A DNA stretch of 64,000 nt from Nitrospira sp. (GCA_005116745.1 SWDS01000010.1:338432-402431); one strand, 5' to 3'; numbered from the stretch's first letter, positions 17,271 through 26,384 are shown. The notes: generated from the letters alone by a model not told the origin. Numbers and translations are program-made.

Positions 17271-19796
17271 ATGCTCCCGTCCCTCGCGGCAGTGTTTGTC
17301 CTCGGTCTTTTGTACGGGTCACAGTTCTCCTTTTTCCCGCTCTCCATCATCGCCCTGCTGGCCGGCATCGCCGTTGGATTCAGCCTTCTTGAGCGAGGCG
17401 GCCATATCGACTCACGCTTCGCACTGCTCCTGTATTCTTCTCTCCTCTCGGGAGTCGTCTACTGGAGTCTTGCCACTCCGACGTCGGAACCTCGTCCGAT
17501 GTTACCGCCACTTCATGAGACGGTTCAGGCCTCGGTCAACGGTCGGGTTATCGCTCCAGTCCAACACGGTGTAAGGCGTCAGACGATCTTGGTTCAAACC
17601 GATGAGTCTGATTCTCCAGCCAAACGTATACGCCTTGTCTGGCGTGACCCGGGTATCACGCTTCATCACGGTGACCATATTACGTTTCGGGGAAAGCTTC
17701 ACCGTCCAAGAGGGTCCTTGAATCCTGGCGGATTCGATTATGCTGCCTATGTGGAACGTCAAGGTATCGACCGTATGACCACAGTGACCGGTGCTCAGGC
17801 GGTGACGTTGTTAGATACAGAGACCCCAATTGGGTTGTGGCGCGTATGGAGCCGGATCGATCATTGGAGGGCTTCGATACGTGCGGCAGCGCTCAGCACA
17901 TTGAGCCAACCCACGCGAGGGCTGTTTCTCGGCATGATCATCGGTGAACGAGGCTATCTTGACCCAGAGCTCCAAGATTGGTTCATGGTGACCGGAACAG
18001 TTCATTTGCTTTCGATCTCCGGTTCACATCTTGGGCTGGTGGCCATCGTGGCATTTTGGTTGGTGAGAAGACTTGTGCTTGGGCTTCCCGCTGCTCTCTT
18101 ATTGTCCCTTTCTCGAACCGTCACGCCATCGAAGATTGCCATCCTGTTCGCCTGGCCGACCGTTGCACTCTATGCCTTGCTGGCGGGAGCCGAGTTAGCG
18201 ACTATGCGGTCACTCGTGATGATTACGTTGGCAATGATCGCCATGTGGTTCGGGCATGAACGCCATCTGGGGCATGCGATGGCGGTGGCTCTGTTGGCGA
18301 TCCTCTTGCATGATCCCCGTGCCATCTTCGACATTTCCTTTCAACTGTCCTTTGTATCCGTACTCGCAATGGTCAGAATGATCATCATCACACCATCATC
18401 ATCAGCAAACGCTGATGTGGCAGGGGGCGACAGTCATCTGAGAGGCCGTCTCATGAGCCATGGGCTCCAAATGCTATTGATGAGCGGGGCTGTGACCGTG
18501 GCGACGTTGCCATTGGTTATGCTCTATTTCAATCAGGTTCCGTGGATGGGCATCATGACCAATCTGATTGCTGTCCCGTTCACCGGTATTATCTTGGTGC
18601 CCGTGGGCCTGTTTGTCGCTCTGTGGGCGATTATGACGGGGGCCGAGTCTTTGATCCTTGGCCCAGTGATGGAGCAGTTGTTCGGATTGCTGGTGCTTGG
18701 ATTACAGTGGTGTGCTCGCTTCCCAGGAGGGGAATGGCATGTGGCCGCACCGGCAATACCAGCGCTCGCTCTATTTTATGTCGGGTTACTCCTGACAAGC
18801 TTTCAGACAATACCGTGGCGCGTCCGAGTTGCAAGCGCTGGGCTGACGATGCTGTTGATCGGTTGGTGGCTGAGTCCATCTGCGTCGCAAGCGGACGGCG
18901 ATCGGTGGCGTGTCACATTTCTTGATGTTGGACAAGGAGATAGTGCTGTCGCTGAGTTGCCGGATGGTCAGACCGTTTTGATCGACGGCGGCGGGCGATA
19001 TGAACGATTTGACATGGGGAGGAATGTCGTCGCACCCTTTCTGTGGAGTCGTGGAATTCGTCATCTTGATCATGTCATCGGCACACATCAACAACTCGAT
19101 CATGTGGGTGGGTTGATTTGGGTGCTTCAGCATCTGTCAGTCGGACAATACTGGGGTGGAGGGATAGAACGTTCCGAACAATTTGTTGAAGATCTCACTG
19201 CAGCTCTTCGTGATCAGCGGATCGATCATCACATCGCTGTGCGAGGCCAAGACCTGTTACGGTCCGGTCAGTGCCGACTCAGCATTCTCAATCCGCCTGA
19301 AACATCAGTGGTCCGTGAGTCGACTCAGACCCCTACGGGGACACTCTTGAACAATCTGTCTATTGTCTCGCGACTGCAGTGTGGAACCTCCTCCATCCTT
19401 TTTGCCGCTGATATTGAAACAGCTGGTTTGAAGCGATTAAACGAGGGAGTATCCCAGCCGGTGACCGTCCTGAAAGTACCCCATCATGGGGCGCGTAGCT
19501 CGCTTGATGTAGACTGGATTCAGCAAATTCACCCGCGATATGCAGTGATCTCAGTTGGTGCGGCGAATCCGTATGGACACCCGGTCGAATCGGTACTGCA
19601 TGCGTATCAAGATCAACACAGTACGGTCTTTCGTACGGATTATGATGGAGCGATTTGGGTCACAGGTCGGCTCTCAACATCCGAGCTCACGGTGGCTCGT
19701 ATGCGCGACCTTCTCGTGCAACCAGTCGACTTTCCACGTTGCCGTTGGCGTTGTGAGTATCTGAATTGGCGCCGGCTTTTCCTCCAATTCTCATAA
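17271..19796 (+). CDS. comEC: ComEC/Rec2-family DNA uptake channel
   Basis: An 841-residue inner-membrane protein with all three ComEC parts: an N-terminal membrane anchor and DUF4131/OB-like region (residues 1-190), the multi-pass Competence domain (about 215-500, with HLLSISGSHLGLVA), and a C-terminal metallo-beta-lactamase-like domain (about 545-800, TFLDVGQGDSAVAEL and VLIDGGG). ComEC passes single-stranded DNA across the inner membrane during transformation. The beta-lactamase motif normally read as HPDxDH is HQQLDH here, so one metal-ligand aspartate is replaced by glutamine. Its presence with PilT/PilU and PilA elsewhere in the window is compatible with natural competence, though comEA and others are not seen. 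Confidence 0.92.
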   Translation: MLPSLAAVFVLGLLYGSQFSFFPLSIIALLAGIAVGFSLLERGGHIDSRFALLLYSSLLSGVVYWSLATPTSEPRPMLPPLHETVQASVNGRVIAPVQHGVRRQTILVQTDESDSPAKRIRLVWRDPGITLHHGDHITFRGKLHRPRGSLNPGGFDYAAYVERQGIDRMTTVTGAQAVTLLDTETPIGLWRVWSRIDHWRASIRAAALSTLSQPTRGLFLGMIIGERGYLDPELQDWFMVTGTVHLLSISGSHLGLVAIVAFWLVRRLVLGLPAALLLSLSRTVTPSKIAILFAWPTVALYALLAGAELATMRSLVMITLAMIAMWFGHERHLGHAMAVALLAILLHDPRAIFDISFQLSFVSVLAMVRMIIITPSSSANADVAGGDSHLRGRLMSHGLQMLLMSGAVTVATLPLVMLYFNQVPWMGIMTNLIAVPFTGIILVPVGLFVALWAIMTGAESLILGPVMEQLFGLLVLGLQWCARFPGGEWHVAAPAIPALALFYVGLLLTSFQTIPWRVRVASAGLTMLLIGWWLSPSASQADGDRWRVTFLDVGQGDSAVAELPDGQTVLIDGGGRYERFDMGRNVVAPFLWSRGIRHLDHVIGTHQQLDHVGGLIWVLQHLSVGQYWGGGIERSEQFVEDLTAALRDQRIDHHIAVRGQDLLRSGQCRLSILNPPETSVVRESTQTPTGTLLNNLSIVSRLQCGTSSILFAADIETAGLKRLNEGVSQPVTVLKVPHHGARSSLDVDWIQQIHPRYAVISVGAANPYGHPVESVLHAYQDQHSTVFRTDYDGAIWVTGRLSTSELTVARMRDLLVQPVDFPRCRWRCEYLNWRRLFLQFS

Positions 19797-20199
19797 CGAC
19801 ACACCGTTCTCTTTTATGGTTTCAGTCTTCCCTTCCTCCGAGAGGGCTTCCTTGCAGTACAAGACAGGAAATGAACGACAGCTGGTGGCTCTTTCTGTGG
19901 CTGGGATGCTGGGAGCGTCTGGTACAGGTTGTCAGCTGGAGCCATTCAGTTTGCGAAATTGATGTCGAATCTGCTTCTGTTTGGCCTGTGCCCCCATCAA
20001 GCTGTCGGAGAAGTGATACGCAGGCAACTTGAATCCACGTTGGACTACGTGGGCCAGAACCATCGCCATCACCGCCCTATGCGGACGGATGGTTCTTCTA
20101 GGCCGGCTTGCTTGCCGCAATGAGCACTGTATTGGAAATCAGCGGTCGTGGTCGATAGGGACTTGCACTCCTGCTCCATTCCCGTTACAAGATTCCTCC
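19797..20199 (+). other. Gap between comEC and mtnA, no clear gene
   Basis: About 400 bp without a convincing gene. Short frames exist, such as 19929-20123 (64 codons with a histidine-rich NHRHHRP stretch), but they lack a good ribosome site and recognisable domains. The longer reading of the mtnA frame back to 20029 adds 57 residues with no family character. A leader or promoter for mtnA must lie here, but I see no clear element. Confidence 0.4.
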
Positions 20200-21234
20200 A
20201 TGGTGCCAACCGTTGAATGGAAGGATGGAGCTGTTCGGCTGCTCGATCAAAGCCAACTTCCAGGAGTAGTGGAGTTTCTCGACTGTCGGGACTACAAGGC
20301 CGTCGCGGACGCGATTCGCACGTTGAAAGTTCGTGGAGCGCCGGCCATCGGCGTGACGGCAGCGATGGGTGTCGCCTTGGGTGCGCAGGCCATTCGTGCG
20401 ACTGACTACCCAACCTTTGCTCAGGCAGTCCTCACGATCTGTGACGCCTTGGCCGCGACCAGGCCAACGGCAGTCAATCTCTTCTGGGCTCTTGAGCGGA
20501 TGAGGCGGAAGCTAGAGTCGGCACAAGCTCAGCCGGTCTCGACGATTAAGCAAATCCTTACTTCTGAATCTCAAGCGATACTTGAAGAAGATATTACGCT
20601 CTGCAAGACCATGGGGCGCCATGGGGCAGAGCTGATCCGTGATGGACAGACGGTTTTGACGCACTGCAATGCCGGTTCACTCGCGACAGCAGGCTATGGA
20701 ACGGCACTTGGTGTCATTCGTGCTGCGCATGAACAGGGTAAGAATATCAATGTGATAGCTGATGAAACTCGTCCTGTACTTCAAGGTTCTCGCCTCACAG
20801 CATGGGAGCTGATGCAGGATCACATTCCTGTCACATTGATCACCGACAATATGGCTGGCTCACTCATGAGGCAGGGAAAGATTCATCTCTGCGTCGTCGG
20901 CGCTGATCGCATTGCAGCGAACGGAGATGTGGCCAATAAGATCGGCACCTATTCGGTAGCAGTCTTGGCGAAGGCGCACAATATTCCGTTCTACGTCGCA
21001 GCTCCCTATTCAACCATCGATCTTCAAACGAAGTCCGGTGATCAGATTCCAATTGAGCAGCGAAATCCATCAGAAGTGACGAGCATCCATGGCAGCCACC
21101 CCATCGCACCCAAAGGTGTGGCCGTCTATAATCCTGCCTTCGATGTCACACCGGCTGAACTGATCACGGGCATCATCACCGAGCGAGGTGTCTTCAAGCC
21201 TAGTGAACTCGCATCACAGTTTCAAACCAAGTAG
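20200..21234 (+). CDS. mtnA: Methylthioribose-1-phosphate isomerase
   Basis: A 344-residue enzyme of the eIF2B-like family that isomerises 5-methylthioribose-1-phosphate to the ribulose form in methionine salvage. Motifs: [46 protein letters not shown] (catalytic Cys) and [20 protein letters not shown] (catalytic Asp). The start ATG 20200 ([10 protein letters not shown]) gives the usual family length. No other salvage gene is adjacent. Confidence 0.94.
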   Translation: MVPTVEWKDGAVRLLDQSQLPGVVEFLDCRDYKAVADAIRTLKVRGAPAIGVTAAMGVALGAQAIRATDYPTFAQAVLTICDALAATRPTAVNLFWALERMRRKLESAQAQPVSTIKQILTSESQAILEEDITLCKTMGRHGAELIRDGQTVLTHCNAGSLATAGYGTALGVIRAAHEQGKNINVIADETRPVLQGSRLTAWELMQDHIPVTLITDNMAGSLMRQGKIHLCVVGADRIAANGDVANKIGTYSVAVLAKAHNIPFYVAAPYSTIDLQTKSGDQIPIEQRNPSEVTSIHGSHPIAPKGVAVYNPAFDVTPAELITGIITERGVFKPSELASQFQTK

Positions 21235-21258
21235 GTTGCTTTTCCCCGTACGGTACCA

Positions 21259-21693
21259 TCAGTAGTACGACCCCTTCCTACACGCCGCCTCCCACACACC
21301 TTGATTCAGACTTGTTGGTTCAACAGCGATCCAGTGGCCTTCGCTGGTGTGTCCGCCACCACCAATCACCTCGCCTGTCCCCATGTGGCCGTAGAAATCG
21401 GTGTTTGCCAGATTCCGAACGCGTTTTTCGACACAATCGAATTGCTTGGTCGTCTTGGTGGAATAAAATCGAGTAGGGGACCTGTTGCCCTGCATCCACT
21501 TCCAGTCGATCAACGCGGAAATGGTCACCAGATTCCCTTTTCTGTGTCTGGTAGCAGCATCGACATACACCGTTTGCAATGGGTGTAACTGATACTGGGC
21601 ATCGAGAGCCACCCATTCAGCATAGAGAGGCGTCGAGCTGAGAATAGTTAGGAATATAGCCAGGAGCCAGACAAATCGACGAGACGTCAGCAT
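21259..21693 (-). CDS. Small secreted protein, surface-adhesin E-like
   Basis: A 144-residue exported protein with a signal peptide (RRFVWLLAIFLTILSSTPLYA, cut before EW). The body has VYVDAATRHRKGNLVTI, a lysine/tryptophan core (DWKWMQG), KQFDCVEKRVRNL and a C-terminal CRKGSYY. This pattern, a short beta protein with DC...C, resembles the surface-adhesin protein E family common in proteobacteria. The start 21693 has GGGAGG seven to eight bases upstream; an upstream ATG at 21783 adds an unlikely 30 residues. It is convergent with mtnA. Confidence 0.75.
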   Translation of the reverse strand: MLTSRRFVWLLAIFLTILSSTPLYAEWVALDAQYQLHPLQTVYVDAATRHRKGNLVTISALIDWKWMQGNRSPTRFYSTKTTKQFDCVEKRVRNLANTDFYGHMGTGEVIGGGGHTSEGHWIAVEPTSLNQGVWEAACRKGSYY

Positions 21694-21844
21694 CTCTGTG
21701 TCCTCCCGTTCCAACATCATTGTATCACCCGAGGTGTATGAAGAGAACGGGATCTCTCTTGATCTCCCGAGAGAAAGGATCATTTAGAGAAGAAGGTGGG
21801 GAGGGGAAAGTCGTATGGTTATGCAAATCGGGTGGAGAGTGGAG

Positions 21845-23299
21845 TTAGCCGACTTCATGCAGTTTGAGCAGATTGGTTCTTCCCGGTTGCGACGCAAGTG
21901 TACCGGAGACGATGACGAGCCTGTCGCCAGCTGTGACCAACCCCTCCGCCTTGAGCACGCGTTCGGCTTCCTTGATCCGCGCATCCGTCTGCTCAACTTG
22001 CGGCATGGTGAATGAACGGACGCCCCAATAGAGTGCCATCCGCTGTCTGACCGACTCATGAGGAGTCAGGGCCAGAATCGGTGCGGTCGGGCGTTGCTTT
22101 GATACCAGCCGAGCTGTGGCACCTCGCTCGCTGAACGCCACGATGGCACGTGCATCGATTCCCCTGGCTGCAGAAGAGGCCGCAGCGCAGATGGCCTCTG
22201 GTATGGACAGATTGTCCAGGTCGGCTTGCCGCTTGCGCAGGATGCCAGGTTCGGTACCCTCTTCTGCCGCACGAATGATGCGATCCATGACTGCAACGGT
22301 CTCGGTAGGATGCGCACCGATGGCTGTTTCGGCTGAGAGCATCAAGGCGTCGCTCCCGTCGAAGATCGCGTTCGCGACATCGGAAGCCTCCGCTCTTGTT
22401 GGGCGCAGGGCCTGTGTCATGGATTCGAGCATCTGCGTGGCAGTGATGACAATGCGCCGCCGCCGGTTGCCTTCTAGAATAATCCGCTTCTGCAGAACTG
22501 GCACCGCTTCAGGTCCCATCTCGACACCTAGGTCTCCACGGGCGATCATCACTCCGTCCGCTCGTTCCAAGATGTCGTCTAACGTCGTCACGGCTTCAGC
22601 CCGTTCGATTTTGGCGATGAGTGGGATCGTACTTCCATGCTCGGCCAAGACAGCCCGTGCCGCGTCAATGTCCTGTGGTCCTCGCACAAAGGAGAGGGCG
22701 ATATAGTCCACGCCATGCTTGACGCCAAAGCGAATGTCTTCCCGATCCTTCTCAGTCAAGGTCGGGGCGCTGACGGCTGTTCCTGGCAGGTTGATCCCTT
22801 TGTGTGAGGTGATCATGCCCCCGGTTAGGACGGAACAGTCGATCAGATTGTCTGTAATACGCGTGGCTTGTAGCTCGATGAGTCCATCATTGATGAGTAC
22901 GCGTGATCCGACCCGGAGATCGCGAGTGAGTGACGCATAGGTGACAGGGATCTCGGGAAGAGTGACGGGAACGGAGGTGTGGCTATCACGCAGTTCCGCC
23001 GATTGAGCCGATGTCCGCAACCGCACGACCTGGCCAGCGCGGACTTCAATGCCTTCTTTTGGCAGCAGGCCCACGCGAATTCTTGGGCCTTGCAGATCCT
23101 GGATAATCGCGACCGCTGCTCCGCGCCGTGCGGCTGCGTCTCGGATGGCGGTGATGGCGGTTGCATGAGATTCATGCGTGCCATGAGAGAAATTCAGACG
23201 AGCAGCATCCATGCCGGTTTCAATCAATCGGTTCAAGACGGCCGGCGAAATACTTGCCGGTCCGATGGTGCACACGATCTTCGCCTTCCGCATGGTCAT
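21845..23299 (-). CDS. pyk: Pyruvate kinase
   Basis: A 484-residue glycolytic enzyme converting phosphoenolpyruvate and ADP to pyruvate and ATP. Motifs: AKIVCTIGPAS at the start, ARLNFSHGTHESH, the B domain, DYIALSFVRGPQDI, PLIAKIERAEAV (catalytic Lys), GVMIARGDLGVEMG and MLSAETAIGAHPTE. The C-terminal regulatory domain is present (IVAFSERGATARLVSKQRP to VIVSGTL). It stands alone, divergent from the MinD-like ATPase gene. Confidence 0.96.
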   Translation of the reverse strand: MTMRKAKIVCTIGPASISPAVLNRLIETGMDAARLNFSHGTHESHATAITAIRDAAARRGAAVAIIQDLQGPRIRVGLLPKEGIEVRAGQVVRLRTSAQSAELRDSHTSVPVTLPEIPVTYASLTRDLRVGSRVLINDGLIELQATRITDNLIDCSVLTGGMITSHKGINLPGTAVSAPTLTEKDREDIRFGVKHGVDYIALSFVRGPQDIDAARAVLAEHGSTIPLIAKIERAEAVTTLDDILERADGVMIARGDLGVEMGPEAVPVLQKRIILEGNRRRRIVITATQMLESMTQALRPTRAEASDVANAIFDGSDALMLSAETAIGAHPTETVAVMDRIIRAAEEGTEPGILRKRQADLDNLSIPEAICAAASSAARGIDARAIVAFSERGATARLVSKQRPTAPILALTPHESVRQRMALYWGVRSFTMPQVEQTDARIKEAERVLKAEGLVTAGDRLVIVSGTLASQPGRTNLLKLHEVG

Positions 23300-23528
23300 C
23301 TGGCAGCCTCCTGAGCGTTATCTCATCAAAAGATAAGGAAGCAGAATAGCACAGATCCGTTTGTTGGATAGTGGATAGCGACTTTGTTGTCATGTAGTCC
23401 GGCTGTTCGAAATCCGCCATTTTGCTTTTCATTTTTTTGACAACCGATAGAATGACGTCATCACTGACAACCGTATCCCGACAGACCCTCGACGCGCACC
23501 TCTCATCGATAACGAAACGGCAGGTACC

Positions 23529-24602
23529 ATGGCAACGCTCATTTCAGTAGCATCCGGAAAAGGCGGCGTCGGCAAGAGTGTGGTGTCCGCTAACCTTGCG
23601 TTGGCGCTGGCGAAGCGCGGACGACAGGTCATCCTGGCCGATCTCGACGTGGGTGGGGCCGATGCCCATATCATGTTCGGAGAATTGAATCCGTCGGTGA
23701 CCTTGACGGATTTTCTGAACAAACGAGTCAACCGGCTGATCGACGTCGCCATTCCCATCACCATGCATCCGAACCTCCGTCTCATTGCCGGGACGGGCGA
23801 CACGTTGGCGACAGCCAACATGGCTTATGTCAGAAAGAAGCGGCTGATGAAACAGTTTCGTGAGCTTGAGTCCGACATTGTGGTGCTCGATATCGGGGCC
23901 GGCACCAACCTCCACGCGCTCGACTTCTTCCTGATGGCGGATCTCCATGTGGCTGTGGCGACTCCCGAGCCGACGTCCGTGCTAGACCTCTACCGATTCA
24001 TTAAGTTAGCCGCGATCCGCCGTGTATTGGCGTGCTTTCTTGCGAGAAGCCCTATGTCGGAGGTGCTCTCCAACCGAGACTTCACGAGTGTGGAGGAGGT
24101 CATGGACATTGCGGGTGCCACTGATACGGCGGGACGTGATGTGGCGGCTGCCGCATTGCAATCGTTTCGGCCTGGACTGATCGTCAACCGGGTGTCTGAC
24201 AGATCGCAGGTCAACGTCCTCTACCTCCGTAAGATTCTCCATCAATACGTTGGCGGTGATCTGACGCTGCTGGGTGAGATCCCCGACGACCCAGCTGTGA
24301 GCCAGGCAGTTCGGAAGTTCCTGCCGGTTATTGAAGCGGCTCCTGAGTCTCCGTCTGCCAAAGGTCTGCTCGCTATCTCGGATGTTGTCGAACAGCTCGT
24401 CGCCACGCGGATCAGAAACCACATAGAACAGACGAAACAAACAGAAGAGAAGCAAATCAGAGTCCTGCTATCCAATCCGACATCTTCAAAAGAACCTTTG
24501 ACCTCTATCGCTGAGCAATCTGATATTCCACCACCTTCACCTGAACCACGACAACCTACCTCCACCACGGTCATCAAAAACTCCAGCGGGCTTGTCGCCT
24601 AA
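23529..24602 (+). CDS. MinD/ParA-family P-loop ATPase, orphan
   Basis: A 357-residue ATPase with a deviant Walker A at residues about 8-17 (ASGKGGVGKS), switch I ADLDVGGADAH and switch II VVLDIGAGTN. The middle, RVLACFLARSP onward, follows the MinD/FlhG/Mrp-like layout seen in single ATPases of Nitrospirota and delta-proteobacteria. A 70-residue tail is rich in Glu, Pro and Ser and ends NSSGLVA. Such proteins position cellular structures or load cofactors; there is no adjacent minC, minE, flagellar or parB gene to indicate which. No obvious membrane-targeting amphipathic helix is seen at the C terminus. A near relic of its tail is found at 27739-27822. Confidence 0.85.
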   Translation: MATLISVASGKGGVGKSVVSANLALALAKRGRQVILADLDVGGADAHIMFGELNPSVTLTDFLNKRVNRLIDVAIPITMHPNLRLIAGTGDTLATANMAYVRKKRLMKQFRELESDIVVLDIGAGTNLHALDFFLMADLHVAVATPEPTSVLDLYRFIKLAAIRRVLACFLARSPMSEVLSNRDFTSVEEVMDIAGATDTAGRDVAAAALQSFRPGLIVNRVSDRSQVNVLYLRKILHQYVGGDLTLLGEIPDDPAVSQAVRKFLPVIEAAPESPSAKGLLAISDVVEQLVATRIRNHIEQTKQTEEKQIRVLLSNPTSSKEPLTSIAEQSDIPPPSPEPRQPTSTTVIKNSSGLVA

Positions 24603-24660
24603 AATGCGGCTGGACCTGTTGCTGCTTGTCACCAGCCAGACTCGTTCAATCAATAGTTGG

Positions 24661-24897
24661 AGTCAGATCTTGAATCGTGCATCGAGATGGCGCGTGGCTG
24701 CCCGGTTGAGGGGTTGACGAGAGCGGAACGTGGGCGGCTCAGTCCCACGCCCTTCTCATGGCATTCGGGGCAGTCGGCGGTCGCATCGCGGATGTGGTGG
24801 GGGGCTCGGGTTTAGCAACGCGCGTGTTCGGTGCGCACCCTAGCGGCGACGAACAGACGAAGCGGGACTGAACGCTATGCAAGAAACAAGATCTGAC
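24661..24897. mobile_element. Candidate degenerate inverted-repeat element
   Basis: GTCAGATCTTG (24662-24672) and CAAGATCTGAC (24887-24897) are a perfect 11-bp inverted pair enclosing about 214 bp. On the minus strand the interior reads a 50-odd codon fragment containing DCPECHEKG and PRSALVNPSTG, with a CxxC pair. It is closed by stops on both sides and looks like the C-terminal scrap of a larger protein. It has no start of its own. The structure suggests a decayed small transposable or REP-like element inserted after the MinD-like gene. The family is unknown. Confidence 0.35.
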
Positions 24898-24958
24898 CTC
24901 AATTCTTTTGTTTGTCGGATGGCGCAGAATAAGTCAATTCTCATGTCAGAACATCCCG

Positions 24959-25096
24959 CTAGAAATTGCAAGAGCATGTTTTAAGCGGGGGCCAGTTGTT
25001 AAATTCCGTGTCGACACTCCCAACTTCTTCAGCATGACTTGCAGAAACGATTATTGTGCAAAACAGTAACATGGTCACAAATAGGTTTGTCTTCAT
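24959..25096 (-). pseudogene. Truncated creA duplicate (5' end only)
   Basis: The first 33 codons (signal peptide [30 protein letters not shown]) are nearly identical to the intact creA at 25865-26332. Homology then stops at base 24999, and unrelated codons lead to a TAG at 24959. The ribosome site AAGGAG is preserved. The mature protein is missing, so this is a remnant from a duplication of the lipoprotein-creA unit. Confidence 0.85.
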
Positions 25097-25148
25097 GTAT
25101 TATTCTCCTTCCATCGGTTAGCGTGAACTCCATGTACGGTATAACTCA
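24999..25148. repeat. 150-bp direct repeat, copy A
   Basis: Aligns without gaps to 26235-26384 with about seven mismatches (about 95% identity). It spans the last nine codons of the lipoprotein gene, the intergenic space and the first codons of creA. The two copies frame the duplicated segment. Confidence 0.9.
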
Positions 25149-25567
25149 CCTCTGATCTCGGTGCGCATGGTGCCATTCAGTTTGGTGATATCCGCGATTC
25201 TGATGTCGGTTTTCGGGTCGGAATAGACGATCTCGCCAATAAAGACGGCGGACACGCCGTATTTCTTCCCGATCTTCGTCATGGTCTCGGCGTCGAAGGT
25301 CGTCCCGCCGACGGCCGCCAGCACAGCGTCTTTGCTCCCGAGTTCAAGAATGGGCGTTCCCGGGTTGGCTCCCTGCACATGTTCTTGAAACTGCTGTGTC
25401 GCGAACGCATTCATCGTGGAGTCGGAGTTCGTCGTGAATTGGATCAGTCCGATGGTGCCATACTGTTTGAGATCCATGCGCGGTGGGACAGGCACCAATA
25501 TCGTGTTAGAGCAGCCCCACAACAGTGTCAGAAGCCATAAGGCCATGAGTTTGCCATACGGTCGCAT
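25118..25567 (-). CDS. Lipoprotein of unknown function
   Basis: A 149-residue lipoprotein. The signal is MRPYGKLMALWLLTLLWGC with lipobox LLWGC, so Cys19 would be lipidated. The mature part begins SNTILVPVPP and includes YGTIGLIQFT, FQEHVQG, ILELGSKDAVLAAVG and KKYGVSAVFIGEIVY. This arrangement is reminiscent of outer-membrane assembly lipoproteins that share a curli-CsgG-like or GNA1162-like fold, but I cannot assign a family. A GGGAGG site precedes the ATG. Its last nine codons (ELYRTWSSR) recur upstream of the full creA at 26356-26384, which shows that the lipoprotein-creA pair was duplicated. Confidence 0.8.
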   Translation of the reverse strand: MRPYGKLMALWLLTLLWGCSNTILVPVPPRMDLKQYGTIGLIQFTTNSDSTMNAFATQQFQEHVQGANPGTPILELGSKDAVLAAVGGTTFDAETMTKIGKKYGVSAVFIGEIVYSDPKTDIRIADITKLNGTMRTEIRGELYRTWSSR

Positions 25568-25687
25568 GAGATGTTCCCTCCCATTTACAACAGACAGCGT
25601 CTCTCAAGTATAGCTGAGTGCTTTTGCAGGCCAATGGCGGGGAAACGAGGTTCGTGGCTGCCTTGAGGCGCGCAACGGAGAAGAAAG

Positions 25688-25831
25688 TGGTGTCAGGAAC
25701 TATTGTTTGAAGTACATTTTGTGCGCGGAGGTTCATGGAGAGGAAGACCGTTGCGTCCCACGTCAGCTGATGGAGTGTGGCACGTGCTCAGTCGTACGAA
25801 CGCGCGTGGTGAACAATGGTTCCTGACACCA
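25688..25831. mobile_element. 144-bp element with 20-bp inverted ends (MITE/REPIN-like)
   Basis: TGGTGTCAGGAAC followed by YATTGTT occurs at 25688-25707 and, inverted, at 25812-25831 with 19 of 20 matches. The element sits alone between the lipoprotein gene and creA and encodes nothing convincing. The GTGTCAGGAAC end resembles terminal palindromes that accompany REP-associated tyrosine transposases in other genomes (from memory, not checked). Confidence 0.5.
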
Positions 25832-25864
25832 TTGTCTTTCTCTGTTAGGCAAGTCTCCTGGCCC

Positions 25865-26332
25865 TTATTGACTTGACCAGGATTGGATCGGCACGGTGGA
25901 GATGGCATTCTGTGGCGAGCCCTCGATCACTCGGTCGCTATAGGCGAGATAAATGTACGTCTGCCGTTTCTTGTCGAAAAAACGGACAACTTGTAAGGTC
26001 TTGAAAATCAGGGAGCGACTCTCACTAAATACCTTTTCCCCGTCTTTCAACTCACCTGTAAGGCGAACAGGACCGACTTGGCGACAGGCTAGTGAAGCAT
26101 CTGAAGTTTCCTCGGCCAATCCGACCATGCCTTTCAAACCACCTTTTTTTGATCGACTCAGATAACATGTGATGCCTTCAATCTTTGGGTCGTCAAACGC
26201 TTCCACCACAATTTTGTGATCTGGCCCCAACCATTTAAATTCCGTGTCGACACTCCCAATTTCTTCAGCATGACTTGCAGAAACGATCATTGTGCAAAAC
26301 AGTAACGTGGTCACAAATAGGTTTGTCTTCAT
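25865..26332 (-). CDS. creA: CreA-family periplasmic protein
   Basis: A 155-residue exported protein with a signal peptide (to about residue 22, SHA|EE). The mature sequence follows E. coli CreA closely: [55 protein letters not shown] and a C-terminal [14 protein letters not shown]. Two cysteines (Cys in ITCYL and LACRQ) are conserved in the family. CreA's role is still unknown; in E. coli it lies beside the CreBC two-component system, which is absent here. ATG 26332 is preceded by AAGGAG. This is the intact one of two copies. Confidence 0.9.
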   Translation of the reverse strand: MKTNLFVTTLLFCTMIVSASHAEEIGSVDTEFKWLGPDHKIVVEAFDDPKIEGITCYLSRSKKGGLKGMVGLAEETSDASLACRQVGPVRLTGELKDGEKVFSESRSLIFKTLQVVRFFDKKRQTYIYLAYSDRVIEGSPQNAISTVPIQSWSSQ

Positions 26333-26384
26333 GTAGTATTCTCCTTCCACCGTTTAGCGTGAACTCCATGTACGGTATAACTCA
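26235..26384. repeat. 150-bp direct repeat, copy B
   Basis: Partner of 24999-25148. On the minus strand it begins with the severed codons of the lipoprotein C terminus (ELYRTWSSR and stop, 26356-26384) and continues into the first codons of the intact creA. The sequence to the right of 26384 is unrelated to the lipoprotein, which marks one duplication breakpoint. Confidence 0.9.

Noticed and set aside
19929-20123. 64-codon frame with NHRHHRP between comEC and mtnA
   Set aside because: No good ribosome site and no domain; left as part of an unassigned gap.
23435-23470. TTGACA-like box before the MinD-like gene
   Set aside because: A TTGACA occurs after a T run near 23438, but no matching -10 box is found at the proper distance.
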